DNA from: Saururus chinensis
Taxonomy: Eukaryota > Streptophyta > Magnoliopsida > Piperales > Saururaceae
Assembly (NCBI GenBank): GCA_035235625.1
Contig: CP141145.1
Location: forward strand, 21,020,563 to 21,084,562
Reading direction: 5' to 3'
DNA: 64,000 bases
This document shows positions 49,491 through 62,370 of this stretch, piece by piece. The position numbers and the translations under genes were made by a program. How positions within the stretch are numbered: position 1 is the first letter of the stretch; each line of letters opens with the position of its first letter. The notes beneath the pieces are model-generated. The model was not told the origin of the DNA, did no database searches, and worked only from the letters and a program-made list of their open reading frames with translations.

Positions 49491-50025
49491 ATAGCCATTA
49501 GCAATATGCATGGCTTTGATGGGAGGAAGTCAAGGAAGAAAACGAGTGGGGCCTAGTCCATGACATGACAACTATGAGGATTGCCCTTCATGTCTCGAGT
49601 ATCAGTAGTTTATTATTATCATGTTAGACTTTTCCCATCTTATGATTTAGACCTATTGGCTACTTTGTGTCGGTTAGTAGATAGGACTTCAGTTAATTAC
49701 AAATTGTGCCACTAAGACTTAGTTTATTTAAAAGCCAACTATGGCTCTTAGGAGAATACCTTATTTTTTTGAATTTTTCATAGATCATTGCAGAAGAAGA
49801 AACTATTGTTACTTTCTCAATTCATTTAGATTTGTAGATCAATGGAAGTTTAGATTAGTAGCAGTAATGTCGTCCACTCAAACCCTAATTATCTTACATA
49901 CTCTCCATCTCAATTTCTTCCTTTCTTCCTTGGAACTTCCTCCTCAGTCCAATTTTCACATATTGCTACCTAAAAACCCTCGAAGTTTCGATTCAGAACC
50001 AAGTTCATATCATGACATCAGCAAC
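49491..50025 (+). mobile_element. 3' LTR of the CRM/Reina-like Gypsy element
   Basis: It begins TGTAACCCGT after the end of pol. A TATA-like TTATTTAAAAG lies at 49726-49736, followed by AGGAGAATACCTTATTT and TCATTGCAGAAGA, the layout of CRM/Reina LTRs. The 116-residue frame at 49741-50091 lies in it and is not a gene. The right border near 50025 is a guess. 50026-50400 holds nothing recognised. Confidence 0.55.
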
Positions 50026-50401
50026 CACTGTTATTGTGCAACTATCTTCCTTGCTAGTGGTATTTTTCCTGTACACTTGTCCCCAGCTTAACCTCAGGTC
50101 CGGTGGCATCTTCCCCAACACTCGCACTCCTACGCACCTTACACCGAAAGCTCCTCGCACATACACTACGATCATTTGAGGTACAATAGCAAATCGTGAG
50201 GGCATTGTGCCTAGCATGCATTGTCAAATGCCCTTTATCACTTGCCTCTTAATTGGAGGTTTTATCATCTCGTGAACTTTATCAGCGTAGCTGCTGATGA
50301 AATTTTACGGCATATATGTTAGGTCGTAGACCTACTGTATGAATTAGGTTTTTGCGTCTGACTGGTGCAATATAGGTGTGTGTTGTTAAGTTTAGGTGAA
50401 G

Positions 50402-50797
50402 AATAACGGGCAAAAATGGTTGCTGAGTAATATTTGAAGATTCTTTAGTGGATCTTCCTCCTAATCAAGCTCAAGAGGCGCTCAGCACATCCAGTTTTTC
50501 AGTCACTTTGTTCGAAACTTGGGTTACTACATTTGAAGAGAGAAAAATAGACGCATTTTAAAAAATAAATTCACTCATAAGAGAAATCTTTATTTGAAGT
50601 GTGAAAGCCAAGTTAAAGTCTATGTATCTGCTATTTCTTATTTTCTTAAAATTGTTACTGAGTTTTGTTACTGAGTTTCGTTTCATAGTTGCTAGATTGC
50701 GTATGTAATTTTATCAATTTGTATGCTTGACCTTATATTTCTTTCTTGAAAGGAGTACTCTCCCCTTTTTACCTGATAAAAAAAAATAACGGGCAAA
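50402..50797 (+). mobile_element. Poly(A)-tailed retroposon with 13-bp TSD
   Basis: AATAACGGGCAAA occurs at 50402-50414 and again at 50785-50797. The 370 bp between them end CTCTCCCCTTTTTACCTGAT plus a run of A. A perfect 13-bp duplication and an A tail are marks of LINE-driven insertion. It may be a 5'-truncated L1-type LINE or a retrocopy of a cellular mRNA. The 3' wording favours a LINE, but no reverse transcriptase is seen in so short a piece. 50798-51030 holds nothing recognised. Confidence 0.85.
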
Positions 50798-51029
50798 CTT
50801 TCACTAGCCACTACACTGGTGAATCTCATTACAACTCTTTAAAATGCTTCTTTTAGTAGCCGTGGGGCTCGATCAACCTTGCACCCTGCCATTATGCTTC
50901 ATTTGTTGAACAAACCAGCGGGGGAATCCACTAAGCACCAGCGCTATCAACAAATGCCATGCCTTATCTTAGAGCGTGCCTCCACAACACCGCCCTTAGG
51001 ATATGAGTTGTATGAGTTTACCCCTTGAT

Positions 51030-52389
51030 CTGAGTTATAACAATTTAAAGTTTTGGAAAAAGAAAAATATATATATTATATTTAAGTCGGCTAACTTATG
51101 CATTGCGTCAGCTGTCACTAACGCGCTACAGCGCAATGGGCTCGTGACCCACAGTGCGGGATCACACAGCCCAGGTACGCTGTGCAGTGCATAGGACCGT
51201 GTGGCTCGCGGCGCAGGTCACATGACGGTTCCGCGTCGCAGGCACACGGGACCTGCGTGTTGGGTCCCGCAGCACCACACAGAACTGCTTGATGACACCG
51301 CACGACACTTGGCGGACAAGTGTCGTGCGGTCCATCAATTCTATAAATTCACTTTGTTTTTTTTACTATTTTCATTTCGCCATGTGTTAAAAACTTCTGA
51401 CCCTCCGTTCTAAGTCGTTTTAAGTCCGGATCAACCCGTTCAAAAAGTATTTCTAACTAAATCGATGGTGTCGGACGCTGTGATGGGGCCAATTTTTTCA
51501 TACAAGCTCTATACAACCACGAGCTTTCTACCCCAACTCTAAGGTAGTGCGTCTTAAACTCTAAGTCTATGTTATGCACTTATGCTTGACATTTTATGCA
51601 TTAATTTTAATTAGTCATGCATAATTGCTTATGTAATCTGAAGTAATTCTATATGTATTCCATGTCTTATTTATTCAAAATTATTATATAATATGTGTAT
51701 TTCTATATAATTATAGGATTATACCTAGAATTATACTTTATCTAGTTACCTACCGAGGAAATTATCGATATCTGGCGCGCATATAAATATAAAGTGTCAT
51801 GAGAAAACTCCTACTTTCTGAGCTTCCTGTTGCCCTATGAGCATAGAAGGAATGTCGTTCAGTATCACGACTTTGGATTTATCGTCATCGGATAAACCGG
51901 TATTTTTTTTTAAATTATTTCTGAATCCGTTTATGTAGTAAGCTCTGTTTTAGAAAAATTACAATCTTTTACTTAGCATTAAATTAGATTTTAATTCCAC
52001 TTACTGAGTATACAAATACTTACCCACCTCCAGACTCTACAGGTAGTAAAATAAATCCAAAGGTGTCAGCTGAAGAGTTTTCTGCTTAGTTTGTGAATGC
52101 TTTGTAAAAACACTGTAATATTCATGTAAAGGATTATTAGGCCTATATTTTAATCTAACTGTTTTACACATGGTGTATTGTGGACTCGGTCCTGATTTGC
52201 TATTATGTTATATGTAATATTTTGGTTGTGTGTTAACTCCAATATCTTATAAGTACTTATGTTTTATGTGTATTTTTTAGATGCGTACGGTCAGCCATCA
52301 CGTTCGGTTTCACGTGTGATGTAACATGTGCCGAGCAGGATAATAAATATGTGTATTATGACATATAATATTTAATGACGGTCACCACA
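51030..52389 (+). mobile_element. 5' LTR of Tekay-type Gypsy element (incomplete)
   Basis: Homology to the 3' LTR (56869-57731) begins near 51036 (AACAATTTAAAGTTTT) and runs to about 51607. The remainder, to the LTR end ACCACA at 52389, has no partner because the 3' LTR is incomplete. A degenerate primer-binding-like stretch with AGTATCGAAGCTTTCAA follows at 52392-52408. The GC-rich section 51120-51330 includes a near-palindrome (CGCACGACACTTG / CAAGTGTCGTGCG, 51300-51330). Frames inside are not genes. Confidence 0.8.
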
Positions 52390-55300
52390 CTTAGTATCGA
52401 AGCTTTCAACTCCACTGTTAGTAGAGCAATTTTTTTAGATATATAATACCGTAATATGTATATTTGATGCTTTCTGATGTTATGATATGTTTGGTTTTGA
52501 CATAGTAATGGGAAAATCGAAAATAAACCTTATTTCGGGATCTTTATATCATACGTCAACCCGAAAACCACCACCACCAAGAAAAGACAAAAAGAGTCAT
52601 GGTATGGCAGAGTCTTCAAACAATTCAGATATTACCATTGCCCTTTCCCAAAATAGCGATGATGTCCAGGAAATAGTCAATATCCCTGACATGCCTCTCT
52701 CGATAGAAGTCGAGGAAATAATAAACATTTCTGACATAACTATAGAAATAGATGAAGAGGAAGACCCTTTGGAAGAGGAGGAACCATTGGAAGAGGACCT
52801 GGTGGAGGAGGAACCGTTGGAGGCAGATCCAATGGATGATGAGTAGTATTTCTCTCCTCATGTTCAAGAGAAGAAAGAGAAAGAATTTTTGGATCTTCAA
52901 CAAGGTAATATGACAGTTTTTCAATATGAAAATAAATTTGTCTAGTTACAACGCTTCACTCTGGAAATCTACTCCACTGAGTTAAAGAGAGCCCAAAAAT
53001 TCATTAGAGGGTTGAATAATTGGCTTCATAGTCGAATAGTAGGATTTCAATTTGCTACTTTTGCTAAAGTTGTGGAATTGGCTTCACTGCTAGAGCAAGA
53101 ATATCAAGAATTCTTAGCAAGGAAAAAGGATCATGGACAAGGTAGCAGGATGGAAGATCGAAAAAGAAAAATGACAGCCCCTAACCAGTTCAATAATCAA
53201 AAATTTTAAAGAACCTCGGGACCATTGCCCCAAAATCAAAGAGAGAGGAAGTTAGAGAAGTGCTCCAAATGCAATCGATTTCATCTATCAGGGATCTGTT
53301 ATCTCTTCAAGAGATAATGCTTTGCATGTGGAGACCCTGGACACAAAATCAAGGAATGCCCCAAAAAGAAGATCAAGGAAGAAATCAAGCTGGACTAGAA
53401 ACCAAAAGCTCAGGGCCGAGTGTATGCTATTACTGCAAAAGAAGCTCAAACTTCAACAGGAGTTATATAAGGTATACTTCTAATTTTGGATAAAGTTGCT
53501 AAAGTTTTAATAGATCTAGGATCAACGCATTCTTTTATATCCAGTGATTTTACTTTAAGTACAAATTATCTAGTTATGGAACTAGGATATATCATAGAAG
53601 TGTCAACTCATGTCGGAAAAACTTTTATAGCTCAAAACTTTCTGCAAGATGTGTCCATGTCCTTAGAAAACCAAAAATGGAAGGCTAACTTGATTCTCTT
53701 AAGTATGACCGACTACGATGTCATATTAGGAATGTATTGGTTAGCTAACAATGAAGCATTAGTAGACTATAAGAAGAAGAAAGTCATATTCAATAAATAA
53801 GGAGAGAAAAAATTTGCCTTTCATGGAAACAGAGACCCTTTAGGAGCATGTATCATTTCTGCTATGAAGGCACAGCAATTGATATCTAAAGGATGTCAAG
53901 CATATATTGCTAGTATAATTTTGGAGGAATCATCATATCCCAAGATAGAAGATATTGAAGTTATAAGGGATTTCCCAAATATATTTCCTGACGATCTTCC
54001 TGGGGTACCACCGAAGAGAGAGATAGATTTTAATATTAATTTAGTACCAGATACATAACCTATCTCTAAGGCACCCTATAGAATGGCTTCTATAGAACTA
54101 AAAGAATTAAAGAATCAATTACAGAAATTATTAAATAAAAGATTCATTAGACCGAGTGTCGCACCTTGGGGAGCTCCAGTCCTTTTTGTCAAGAAAAATG
54201 ATGGATCTTTAAGACTATGCATAGACTATAGGATGCTTAACTAGGTAACTATCAAAAATAAGTATCTGTTACCCCGGATTAATGGTTTGTTTGATCAATT
54301 ACAAGAAGCAAAAGTATTCTAAAAAATTGATCTAAAATCTAGATATCACCAATTGAGAATACGGGATGAAGACATTCCAAAAACAACATTTCGTACCGAT
54401 ATGGACACTATGAATTTTTAGTGATGCCATTCGGATTGACGAATGCTCCTGCAGCATTCATGGATCTTATGAACTGAGTTTTTTGACCTTATTTGGATAA
54501 ATTTGTGATTATTTTTGTTAATGACATATTAGTCTATTCTTCCATTCCTGAAGAATATCAAACACACTTACAAATAGTCCTTTAAACCCTAAGAGACCAT
54601 CAGCTATATGCTAAGTTAAGTAAGTGTAAGTTTTGGTTGGATAAGGTTATTTTCTTGGGTCATGTCATTTCGAAAAATGGAATATTAATAGACCCTACCA
54701 AGATCGAAGTAGTTTTGAAGTGGGAAAGACCCAAAACCATCATAGAAATTAGAAGTTTCTTAGGACTTGCTAGTTATTATCGAATGTTTATCCATGGGTT
54801 TTCAAGAATAGCTTTGCCTTTAACAAAGATAACTAGAAAAGGAGTGAAATATTTATGGAATGAAGAATGTGAGAAAGTATTTCAGGAGTTGAAACAAAAA
54901 CTAACCACCGCTCTAGTCTTATCCTTACCAACTAGTAGTGGAGGGTTTGCAATTTATAGTGATGCCTGAAGAATGGGTCTTGGATGTGTTTTGATGCAGA
55001 ATGAGAAAGTAATAGCCCATACTTCAAGACAATTAAAGAAGCATGAAGGTAATTACCCCATCCATGATCTTGAGCTGGCAGCGGTAGTTTTTGCCTTAAA
55101 ACTTTGGAGACATTATTTATATGGAGAGAAATTTGAAGTTTTTACAAATCATCATAGTTTGAAGTATATTTTCTCTCAAAGGGATTTAAATTTAAGGCAA
55201 AGATGGTAGATTGAATATCTAAATAATTATGACTTATCTATTCAATATCACTAAGGGAAAGCCAATGTAGTGGTCAATGCCTTGAGTAGGAAGGCCACAA

Positions 55301-56868
55301 GGATGATAGCTCAAATGTTAATAAAAGAATGGAGATTAATATAAGAGATAATAGACATACAACCTCAGTTACAATCAAGAAACAAAAAGGCAGTCGTAGC
55401 TATTCTTGAAATACAATATGAACTGATTGAGCACATTTTGAAGGCACAAAAAGAGGATGCAGAAATACAAACCTTCTTAGACAAGCCTGAATTTAATAGA
55501 AGTTCTAATGATGGAATAAGATTTAAAGAACAGTTGGTAGTCCCTGCAGTACCTGAACTAAAACAAGAATTGTTGCATGAAGCTCATAGGTCTCGATACA
55601 CTATACACCCAAGAGGAACAAAAATGTACCAAGACCTAAAAAGAAGTTTTTGGTGGAAAGGGATGAAAAGGGACATAGGAAAATTTATCTTTAATGTCTA
55701 ACCTATCAGAAGTTAAAGCAGAATGTCAGAAACCATCAGGTACTCTTCAACCTATTAAAATTCTAAAATGGAAATGGGAGTACATTTCTATGGATTTTGT
55801 CTCAGGCTTACCCAGGCATCAGCAAGTCATGAATCTATTTGGGTTATAGTAGATAGACTTACTAAAAGTGCTCATTTTCTTCCTTTAAAGAAGTCTCAGA
55901 CGTTGAATGTTTTGGCCAGAATGTATATAAAGGAAATTGTGAGTAGGCATGGAGTACCATTATCGGTCATTTCAGATCAAGACAGTCGGTTCACTTCGCA
56001 TTTTTGGCAAGACTCCAAGAAGAATTAGGTACTAATCTAAGATTTAGTACATCATTTCATCCACAAACTAATGCTCAGTCTGAACGAACTATTCAGACAT
56101 TAGAAGATATGTTGTGGGCATGTGCCATACATTAGAAAGGTAATTGGGATGAGTACTTGCCATTAGTTGAATTTTTTTATAATAATAGTTATCATTCCAG
56201 TATAGGTATGACACCTTATGAGGCTCCTTATGGACGACCTTGTCGATCTCCAACTTGATAGAATGAGGTTGGGGAAAGAAAATTAGTAAAGTCAGAACTC
56301 ATACAACAATACGTGGATAAGATAAAACTTATACCAAGTCGATTGGAGATACCTAGAGTCGTCAAAAGAGCTATGCCAATCAACGAAGGAAAGACCTCGA
56401 CTTCTGCATAGGTGATCATGTATTGCCAAAGGTATCACCAACTTGAGGAGTTATGAGATTTGGTATCAAAGGAAAACTAAGTCCTCAATTTGCAGGACCA
56501 TTTGAAATTCTAGATAAAATAGGACAGTGGCTTACAGATTAGCATTGCCCCCTCAGCTGGACAGGGTCCATAATGTGTTTCATGTGTCAATGCTTCACAA
56601 ATATGTACAAGATCCTTCTCATGTCTTAGATTAGACAATGGTCCCCTAGAACATGATTTGACATTGAAAGAAAAATCGGTCAGAATATTGGATCAAAAGG
56701 AACAAATTTTGAGGACAAAAGGGATTTCATTACTCAAAGTACTATGGCAACATCATTCTTTAGAGGAAGCCACGTGGGAATTAGAAAGTGATATGTTAAA
56801 GAAATATCTAGAACTATTTAACGAATAGCAAAATCAATTTCGATGACAAAATTTCTTTGAGGGAAGAT
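52390..56868 (+). mobile_element. Internal region of Tekay-type Gypsy element (broken)
   Basis: Plus-strand parts in order: gag with an acidic insert (52480-53200), zinc-knuckle region (about 53250-53390), aspartic protease (53486-53800, VLIDLGSTHSF), RT (54000-54700, with GHVISKNGI and [13 protein letters not shown]), RNase H (54900-55300), zinc-binding and integrase core (55430-56250, [25 protein letters not shown]) and a C-terminal chromodomain (56670-56828, RILDQKEQILR, VLWQHH, EEATWELE). Domain order and wording match the Tekay (Del) chromovirus clade. A purine-rich tract (TTTGAGGGAAGAT) precedes the 3' LTR. Broken in many places and old. As a family these elements replicate through an RNA intermediate and insert in heterochromatin. 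Confidence 0.92.
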
Positions 56869-57178
56869 TGTGACAACCAAAATTTTTTGTACATTTTTAA
56901 TATTGAAATTTTAATATATTAATAGAGTATTATTTTGAATATTGTACCTAAAGTGTTATTGTAGAACTCTAAAAAACAAACATAACGGTTTTTGAATATT
57001 TTAAATCGGATGTGGGAGCTGTATGTATAGATTGTGGGAGGCGTGCATCATAAGTGGACGTACGGTGAAACTCATCCTTGAGTGGCCTTGTTTCAAAGGG
57101 CTCATCAATACGAGTCCATCGGTACCAAGAACGTATTATTCCGATTTATAGTTAAAAAGTTATAACGATTTAAAGTTT

Positions 57179-57260
<82 letters not shown>

Positions 57261-57731
57261 TTAAGTTGGCTGATGTATGCATTGTGTCAGCCATTGCTGA
57301 CGCACAATGACACGATGTCCCACATTCCACGGTGTAGGATCACACTGTGCGGGTACCACGCCTGCACAACACGCAGGGGCCGCGAGTCGGGTCCCGCGAC
57401 ACCTTGCAGGTTTCGCGCGCTATGCATGATTCCGCATGGCAGACACGCATCGCGCGTCACGCGGTCCATTAGTTCTATAAATTCACTTCATTTTTTTTAT
57501 TGTCATCATTCCACCACGTGTTAAATTCACTTCTAACCCTTCGTTTTGAGTCATTTTAAGTCCAAATCAACGCATTCAAAAAACATTTCTAACTAAATCG
57601 ACGGTCCCGAATGCTGTGACAGGGCCATTTTTTCCTACAAGCTCTCTACAACTACGAGCTTTCTACCCCAACTCTACAGTAGATGGTCTTAAACTCTAAG
57701 TCTATGCCATGCACGTACGCTTGACATTTTA
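56869..57731 (+). mobile_element. Incomplete 3' LTR of Tekay-type element
   Basis: It starts TGTGACAACC right after the polypurine tract. It matches the 5' LTR through the GC-rich middle and the TCTATAAATTCACTT segment (about 57470) up to GCTTGACATTTTA, then similarity stops abruptly at 57731, where an inverted LTR piece begins. About 790 bp present at the end of the 5' LTR have no counterpart here. Confidence 0.85.
57183..57256. repeat. (TA)n microsatellite in the 3' LTR
   Basis: Over 70 bp of alternating TA. The corresponding site in the 5' LTR (about 51067-51080) has only a few TA units, so the array grew after insertion or differs by assembly. Confidence 0.95.
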
Positions 57732-58266
57732 GAGTTAAAACAGCTTAGAACAGGCAAAAATAGGGTTAGGGCGTGGTAGAAGTGAGAAAATTTCACTCGG
57801 GTAAGTGATGCGGGTTCAGAATTTATAGCCAGGGTGAAGTGGAATCAACACACGACGTGTGGAAACCACATAACCCGTGCATTACATTAGCCCCCATTAT
57901 TTTATTTTATTTTCTTTTTTTCAAATTCCAAAACATCAAATTACAATATCTTTTCAACCACAAGTCAGAATCATGTGATCTTGGTACCAATAGACTTGTA
58001 TCGATGAGCCCTTTGAAACAAGACCACTCATGTTTAGGTTTTATTGTAGTTTTACCATGGGTCCTGCCCGTGAGGCATGCTTCTCGAGGCAATTACTTAC
58101 GTCCCCGATGTCCGATTCAAATGATTCAAAAACCGTTATACTCATCTTTTAGAACCCTAGCACAACCTTTTAAAAACTTTATCCAAACCAATATTCTACT
58201 GATAAAAAATATATTAAAACCCCTATTATTAGTTTTAAAAACTTACCGAAAATCAGGGTTGTCACA
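57732..58266 (-). mobile_element. Inverted half-LTR of a related Tekay-type element
   Basis: Read on the minus strand it starts TGTGACAACCCTGATTTTC (58266), then has GGTTTTTGAAT, CTTGTTTCAAAGGGCTCATC and GGTACCAAGA in the same order as the 3' LTR at 56869-57150, and CTATAAATTC lower down. It ends at the junction with the incomplete 3' LTR at 57731/57732. No internal region of this second element is recognised. Confidence 0.8.
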
Positions 58267-58860
58267 TAGAGTCCGCCCAACATCTTGAGTCTCTTACACA
58301 TGGCTAGATAGACTTTCTTTTGGAGTCAACCCGACACTAGGCCCACACATCCTTAAGTTTCAAATGCAATGTTAAAAGGACAACTATCCAATACAAGGAT
58401 CAGACGTAGGGTTTACTTACCCCAATATCAAACATGTAATTTTATCATGTATTCAAACACTCATTAAGTAAGTAAATCATCCTATTATATATCTTATGAA
58501 TAACATATACAATGGTAGAAACCATGCTTGAAAACCATAAACTAATACCCCATTAGTATGTAAGAACATATGTTGTCATATATCATATATTGGTTTATTT
58601 TCGTTATTAAAACAATGCCGTATATGTGTGTAATTTTGAGACATGTTATGTCTTTAGATATGAGTTTGAAGATAAAACTTGAAGAAGACTCAAATCCATG
58701 TTTAACAGGTAAAAATTCATACACTCATCACACTCACACACTTTAGGATATAAGAGATATCATTTATGTACTTGAGTTATGAAGACTTTTTGAATGAAAT
58801 TTCACAAAGCAATTGATCACCAGGTCAAAGGATCTATCAGGCTTGAATGTTTTACATAAG
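58267..58860. other. AT-rich DNA, nothing firmly recognised
   Basis: No domain or border seen. The first 180 bp could be flanking DNA of the inverted LTR piece. Confidence 0.4.
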
Positions 58861-59670
58861 GTTCTCCAAAATCATAACTAAGCAATTTGTTGGATTGATT
58901 GATCGGTCAATGAATGACTGTTTAATATTTTCAACCAAGAGGTAGAATGATCAATTCCGCACTAAAGATCAATCATTTTGAGAGTCTAGATTGGATAGAA
59001 CTGACAAACAATCAATCACTATCAAATGGCCAATCATTTCAAGGGATAGTTACTTAAATTAGACAATTCTAGTTTCATTTAGATTCCTAGTTTGAATAAA
59101 CTTCCTCTTTGGACGAGAGGGCTCAATAAAAGGGGTTTAGAACGTGAGAAGAAATGAGAGCAGGCTTTTAGGAAAACTTAGAGAACAAGGGAGAGGATGC
59201 TCTAATGGATATTAGGGAGAGGATTCTCTAATGGATTTTGGGGAAAATTAGTCTTCTTTCTCATAGGATTTGTCTACCATTATCAAAACATTGATTAGTG
59301 GTGAGATAAGAACACAAAAACACTGGTGGCAAGGTGTTTGTTAAAGCTTATCGTTGTGAAGCTCAAGTGTAAGGAGATTCATGCCAAAGAGAGAAGACAT
59401 GAAGATCTTGATCGTTCGAAAGCACAAGGAGGCATGAAGACCCATTGGATGTTAATAAACAACCAATGAGTAGTTGATTATGAGTTAGAATGGTACGAAG
59501 AACCAACTGATTGAAGAAAAAGGAGTATTTTGTTGGAAAAATGTTAACTCTATAATATTAAGTTTACATAGTGCATAGTTAGCCTGGACAGAGTTTCTTG
59601 TGGTTTTTCCCATTGAAGGTTTGTATGTAAAAAATTGATGTGATTGCTTTGTTTACTTTTCGTTAGAACA
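58860..59670 (+). mobile_element. Copia-like LTR fragment, plus strand
   Basis: Starts with a cluster of GATTGATCGGTCAATG and GATCAATCATT motifs (58895-58990), then an AG-rich leader-like section, then a U5-like stretch with GGTTTTTCCCATTGAAGG (59601-59620). The same order is seen at 1-1150 (inverted) and 11040-11960. No primer-binding site or internal domain follows. 59671-61200 is AT-rich with no recognised gene. Confidence 0.45.
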
Positions 59671-61199
59671 CATTGGAATAGTGTGCACTAGCTCGAATAC
59701 AATCAAAGTTTGACTTTTCTTTATTTTCAGAAGAGAAAGATATACCATGTAACTCAAATACCAGTTAGGAGCACTTTCGTCTTCTAGGTTTATATGTCAC
59801 ACTTCATAATCACAAACAAATATAGGAGGCCCATTGAAGTGTCCATGGCCACCGATGCCCCCATTGAAGCTTCAAACCCCTACTAACTGTAAGTTGGAAG
59901 TGGTAACTATTTTTTTGGCATCGTCACCGATGCATTAGTCCCATTGGCGATGCCTAGTATAATACTGGTGGCAACATGTCAATGTCTATACTATTCATCT
60001 TCCTCCAACTACCGACACCCTCACCAACTTGTTGGCAACCATGTTGGTATCGGGATGGAAAACAAACAAAAACTGCACTCGAGTACCAAAAACTCCCTTC
60101 ATAAACAATGAATCCCACATCATTTAAACTATAAATCTTCTATAAAAAACCATGATTTTAGTTGCTTAATCTTCTTAGATCATAAGTGTTATTGTTATTC
60201 TAAGTATGACTTAATTCTAAAAAAACTACAATATGCATCACAACACATCACCAAGTACGCAATCATATTAAGAGTAACCATTTAAATCATCATAAGGTTG
60301 TTACAACGTTAGCAATATGACATGAAACTACAAATTCATAATAATTTGAATAGCCCATAATCCCTAAGAACATGTCTTCTTTATATTTAAAGATCATAGA
60401 GGACTCAAGGTTAGCAATTCGACATTTTTAAAGAAATGGTCATCCTTTATCACATCTATTGTTGGCCATTCTCATCATAATTTATTTCCTCCATGATTCT
60501 TCTTGATTTATAGCATCCTTGATCTTCTCCCCCTTGATTTTGAGAGGCCTTTGATGAGAATGGGAGTCAAAGGGACTTCAAAGGGTATTTATAAGGGATA
60601 AGAGATGAAATTTTGGTATATTACTATCAAATTGGGTGGTTTTTGAGCCAATCGGTAAAACTACCAAAACTCTTGGCATGCCCACCAATGTATGTCAATG
60701 AAAAATAATCCAACTTCCAACGATCATAACTTCCACATTTGAACTCTTTTTTACACGTTTTTGGTGGAATTTTGAAGATATTTCTATTTAATAACAAAAA
60801 ATTCAAATAGAATTTTATTTTTGCAAAAATTTATGTTATAAAGAAGGCCACAAGTTAGATCTAAAGGTGTGAGTTGCATGTTGGTGGGTCTTGATAGCAC
60901 CTAAGTTTCAACTTTGGCTGATCATAACTTCTTCATCCGAACATCGGTTCATGAATTCTTAGAATAATTCTAAAGGTTTTTTTGTCTAGTTTCTATCTCC
61001 AAAGTTTCAAACTAAAACTCTAATTATAGAGTAAGTTTTTGCACTGAGAAAACACAAAAATTAAATTCACTAATATCTACAAAAATTAAATTCACTAATA
61101 TTACCTCTTCCAAAACTTCTTCATCTGAACTCTAGTTTGTGCATCCAATAGAACTTTGAAGCTATTTCTAAACTACTTTTTAATAATAAATTTCCATGC

Positions 61200-62072
61200 C
61201 CAAACACTAACTACATAGAGTTATTTTACTAAGAAACCCCAAGGGTTACAAATTTCCATGTAGTCAAGTATAGGGAATTTAGAAAATTCCCTAGAATTAG
61301 ATTCATAACCATTAGATTCATAACCTTAGTTTTCTTAGGAGATTTCTTAAATATTTTCAAAGCTTTTATGTTTTTTCTTACTCTTCTTAAAGACTTCTTT
61401 TTTTTATTCATTTGAATCCTCTTGCATTTCGAAAGTCTTAAGGTTCCCTACGAGTTTTTCTATGTCTAACGTGTCTATTTTCTTAGATTTAATTGCAACT
61501 ACCTTAATCATAAATGTACTATTGAGGGACCTAAGAATCTTTCTCACCACTAAGTAATTCACTATAGGTTCACCTAATTGGTCACAAGTGTTCACAATAT
61601 CAAAGCATTTTGTATTGTATTCTGGAATAGTTTCTTCTTTACTCATCATTATGTTCTAAATTTATGGGCGAGCATTTGAAGTGTAAAAACTTTCACAGCC
61701 TCAATACCTTCATTGTATTCCAGCAACCAATCATATGTATTAGTTGCTTTCTATTGAAATATAACTAGATAAGAGCCTAGCTATATTGGCTATTTCAAAC
61801 AACATTGAACAAAACACTAAGTGTCTTACTATTGTATTAGTTGCTTTCTACTCATATTCACCCAAATCACATTCTTCTTTGAGAATTTCATTTTCATCCT
61901 TGGTCAAAGGACTATAGCCTTTCACCACTGCCTTCCATGAATTAGCATCTAAGTCATGGATGAATGCTCTCATCCTATATTTTTAATAAAAAAAGTTTTG
62001 ACCATCAAATAAGGGAGGTTGATTCATGGGATTCCCAAGGTCACCATCTTCATTCATATTGAAGTTTTCCAT
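61200..62072 (-). mobile_element. Copia gag fragment, minus strand
   Basis: Minus-strand start at about 62072 (MENFNMNEDGD), followed by PPLFDGQNF and, at 61649-61404, the UBN2-type gag core (PEYNTKCFDIVN, VRKILRSLN, LEKLVGNLKTFEM-like). Lysine-rich DNA follows to 61229. Pol is not present below it. A degenerate primer-binding-like stretch (TTGGTATCTTAGAG, 62384-62371) lies upstream in minus sense. Broken; old; Copia lineage certain, subfamily not. Confidence 0.85.
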
Positions 62073-62370
62073 TGAGATTAAAGAATCAAGTAAGAAAACA
62101 AATCAAGAGACAATTTATCAAGATAAAAACGTAAATTTTAGGAGCAAATATCAAGCAAAATGAACCTCACTACCTTTGTCAAGACCAATGAGATTCTCAA
62201 GAAGCATAAAGATGTCCCTACATATGACAAGCCTAAGTTAGGAAGACCAATCAAGTTGAAGCCTAGTGTCTTAGGTTTTCTAACTTGCGCCACAATGACT
62301 CACACATTAGAAGGAAATGTCCTAACAAGCCCCCTCAAAAGAAAGACCTAAGCAAGTTGAGAAAGCAATC

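Noticed and set aside
49741-50091. 116-residue frame that looked like a small transit-peptide protein
   Set aside because: It begins in the TATA/leader part of a CRM/Reina-like LTR, and the composition fits LTR leader DNA.
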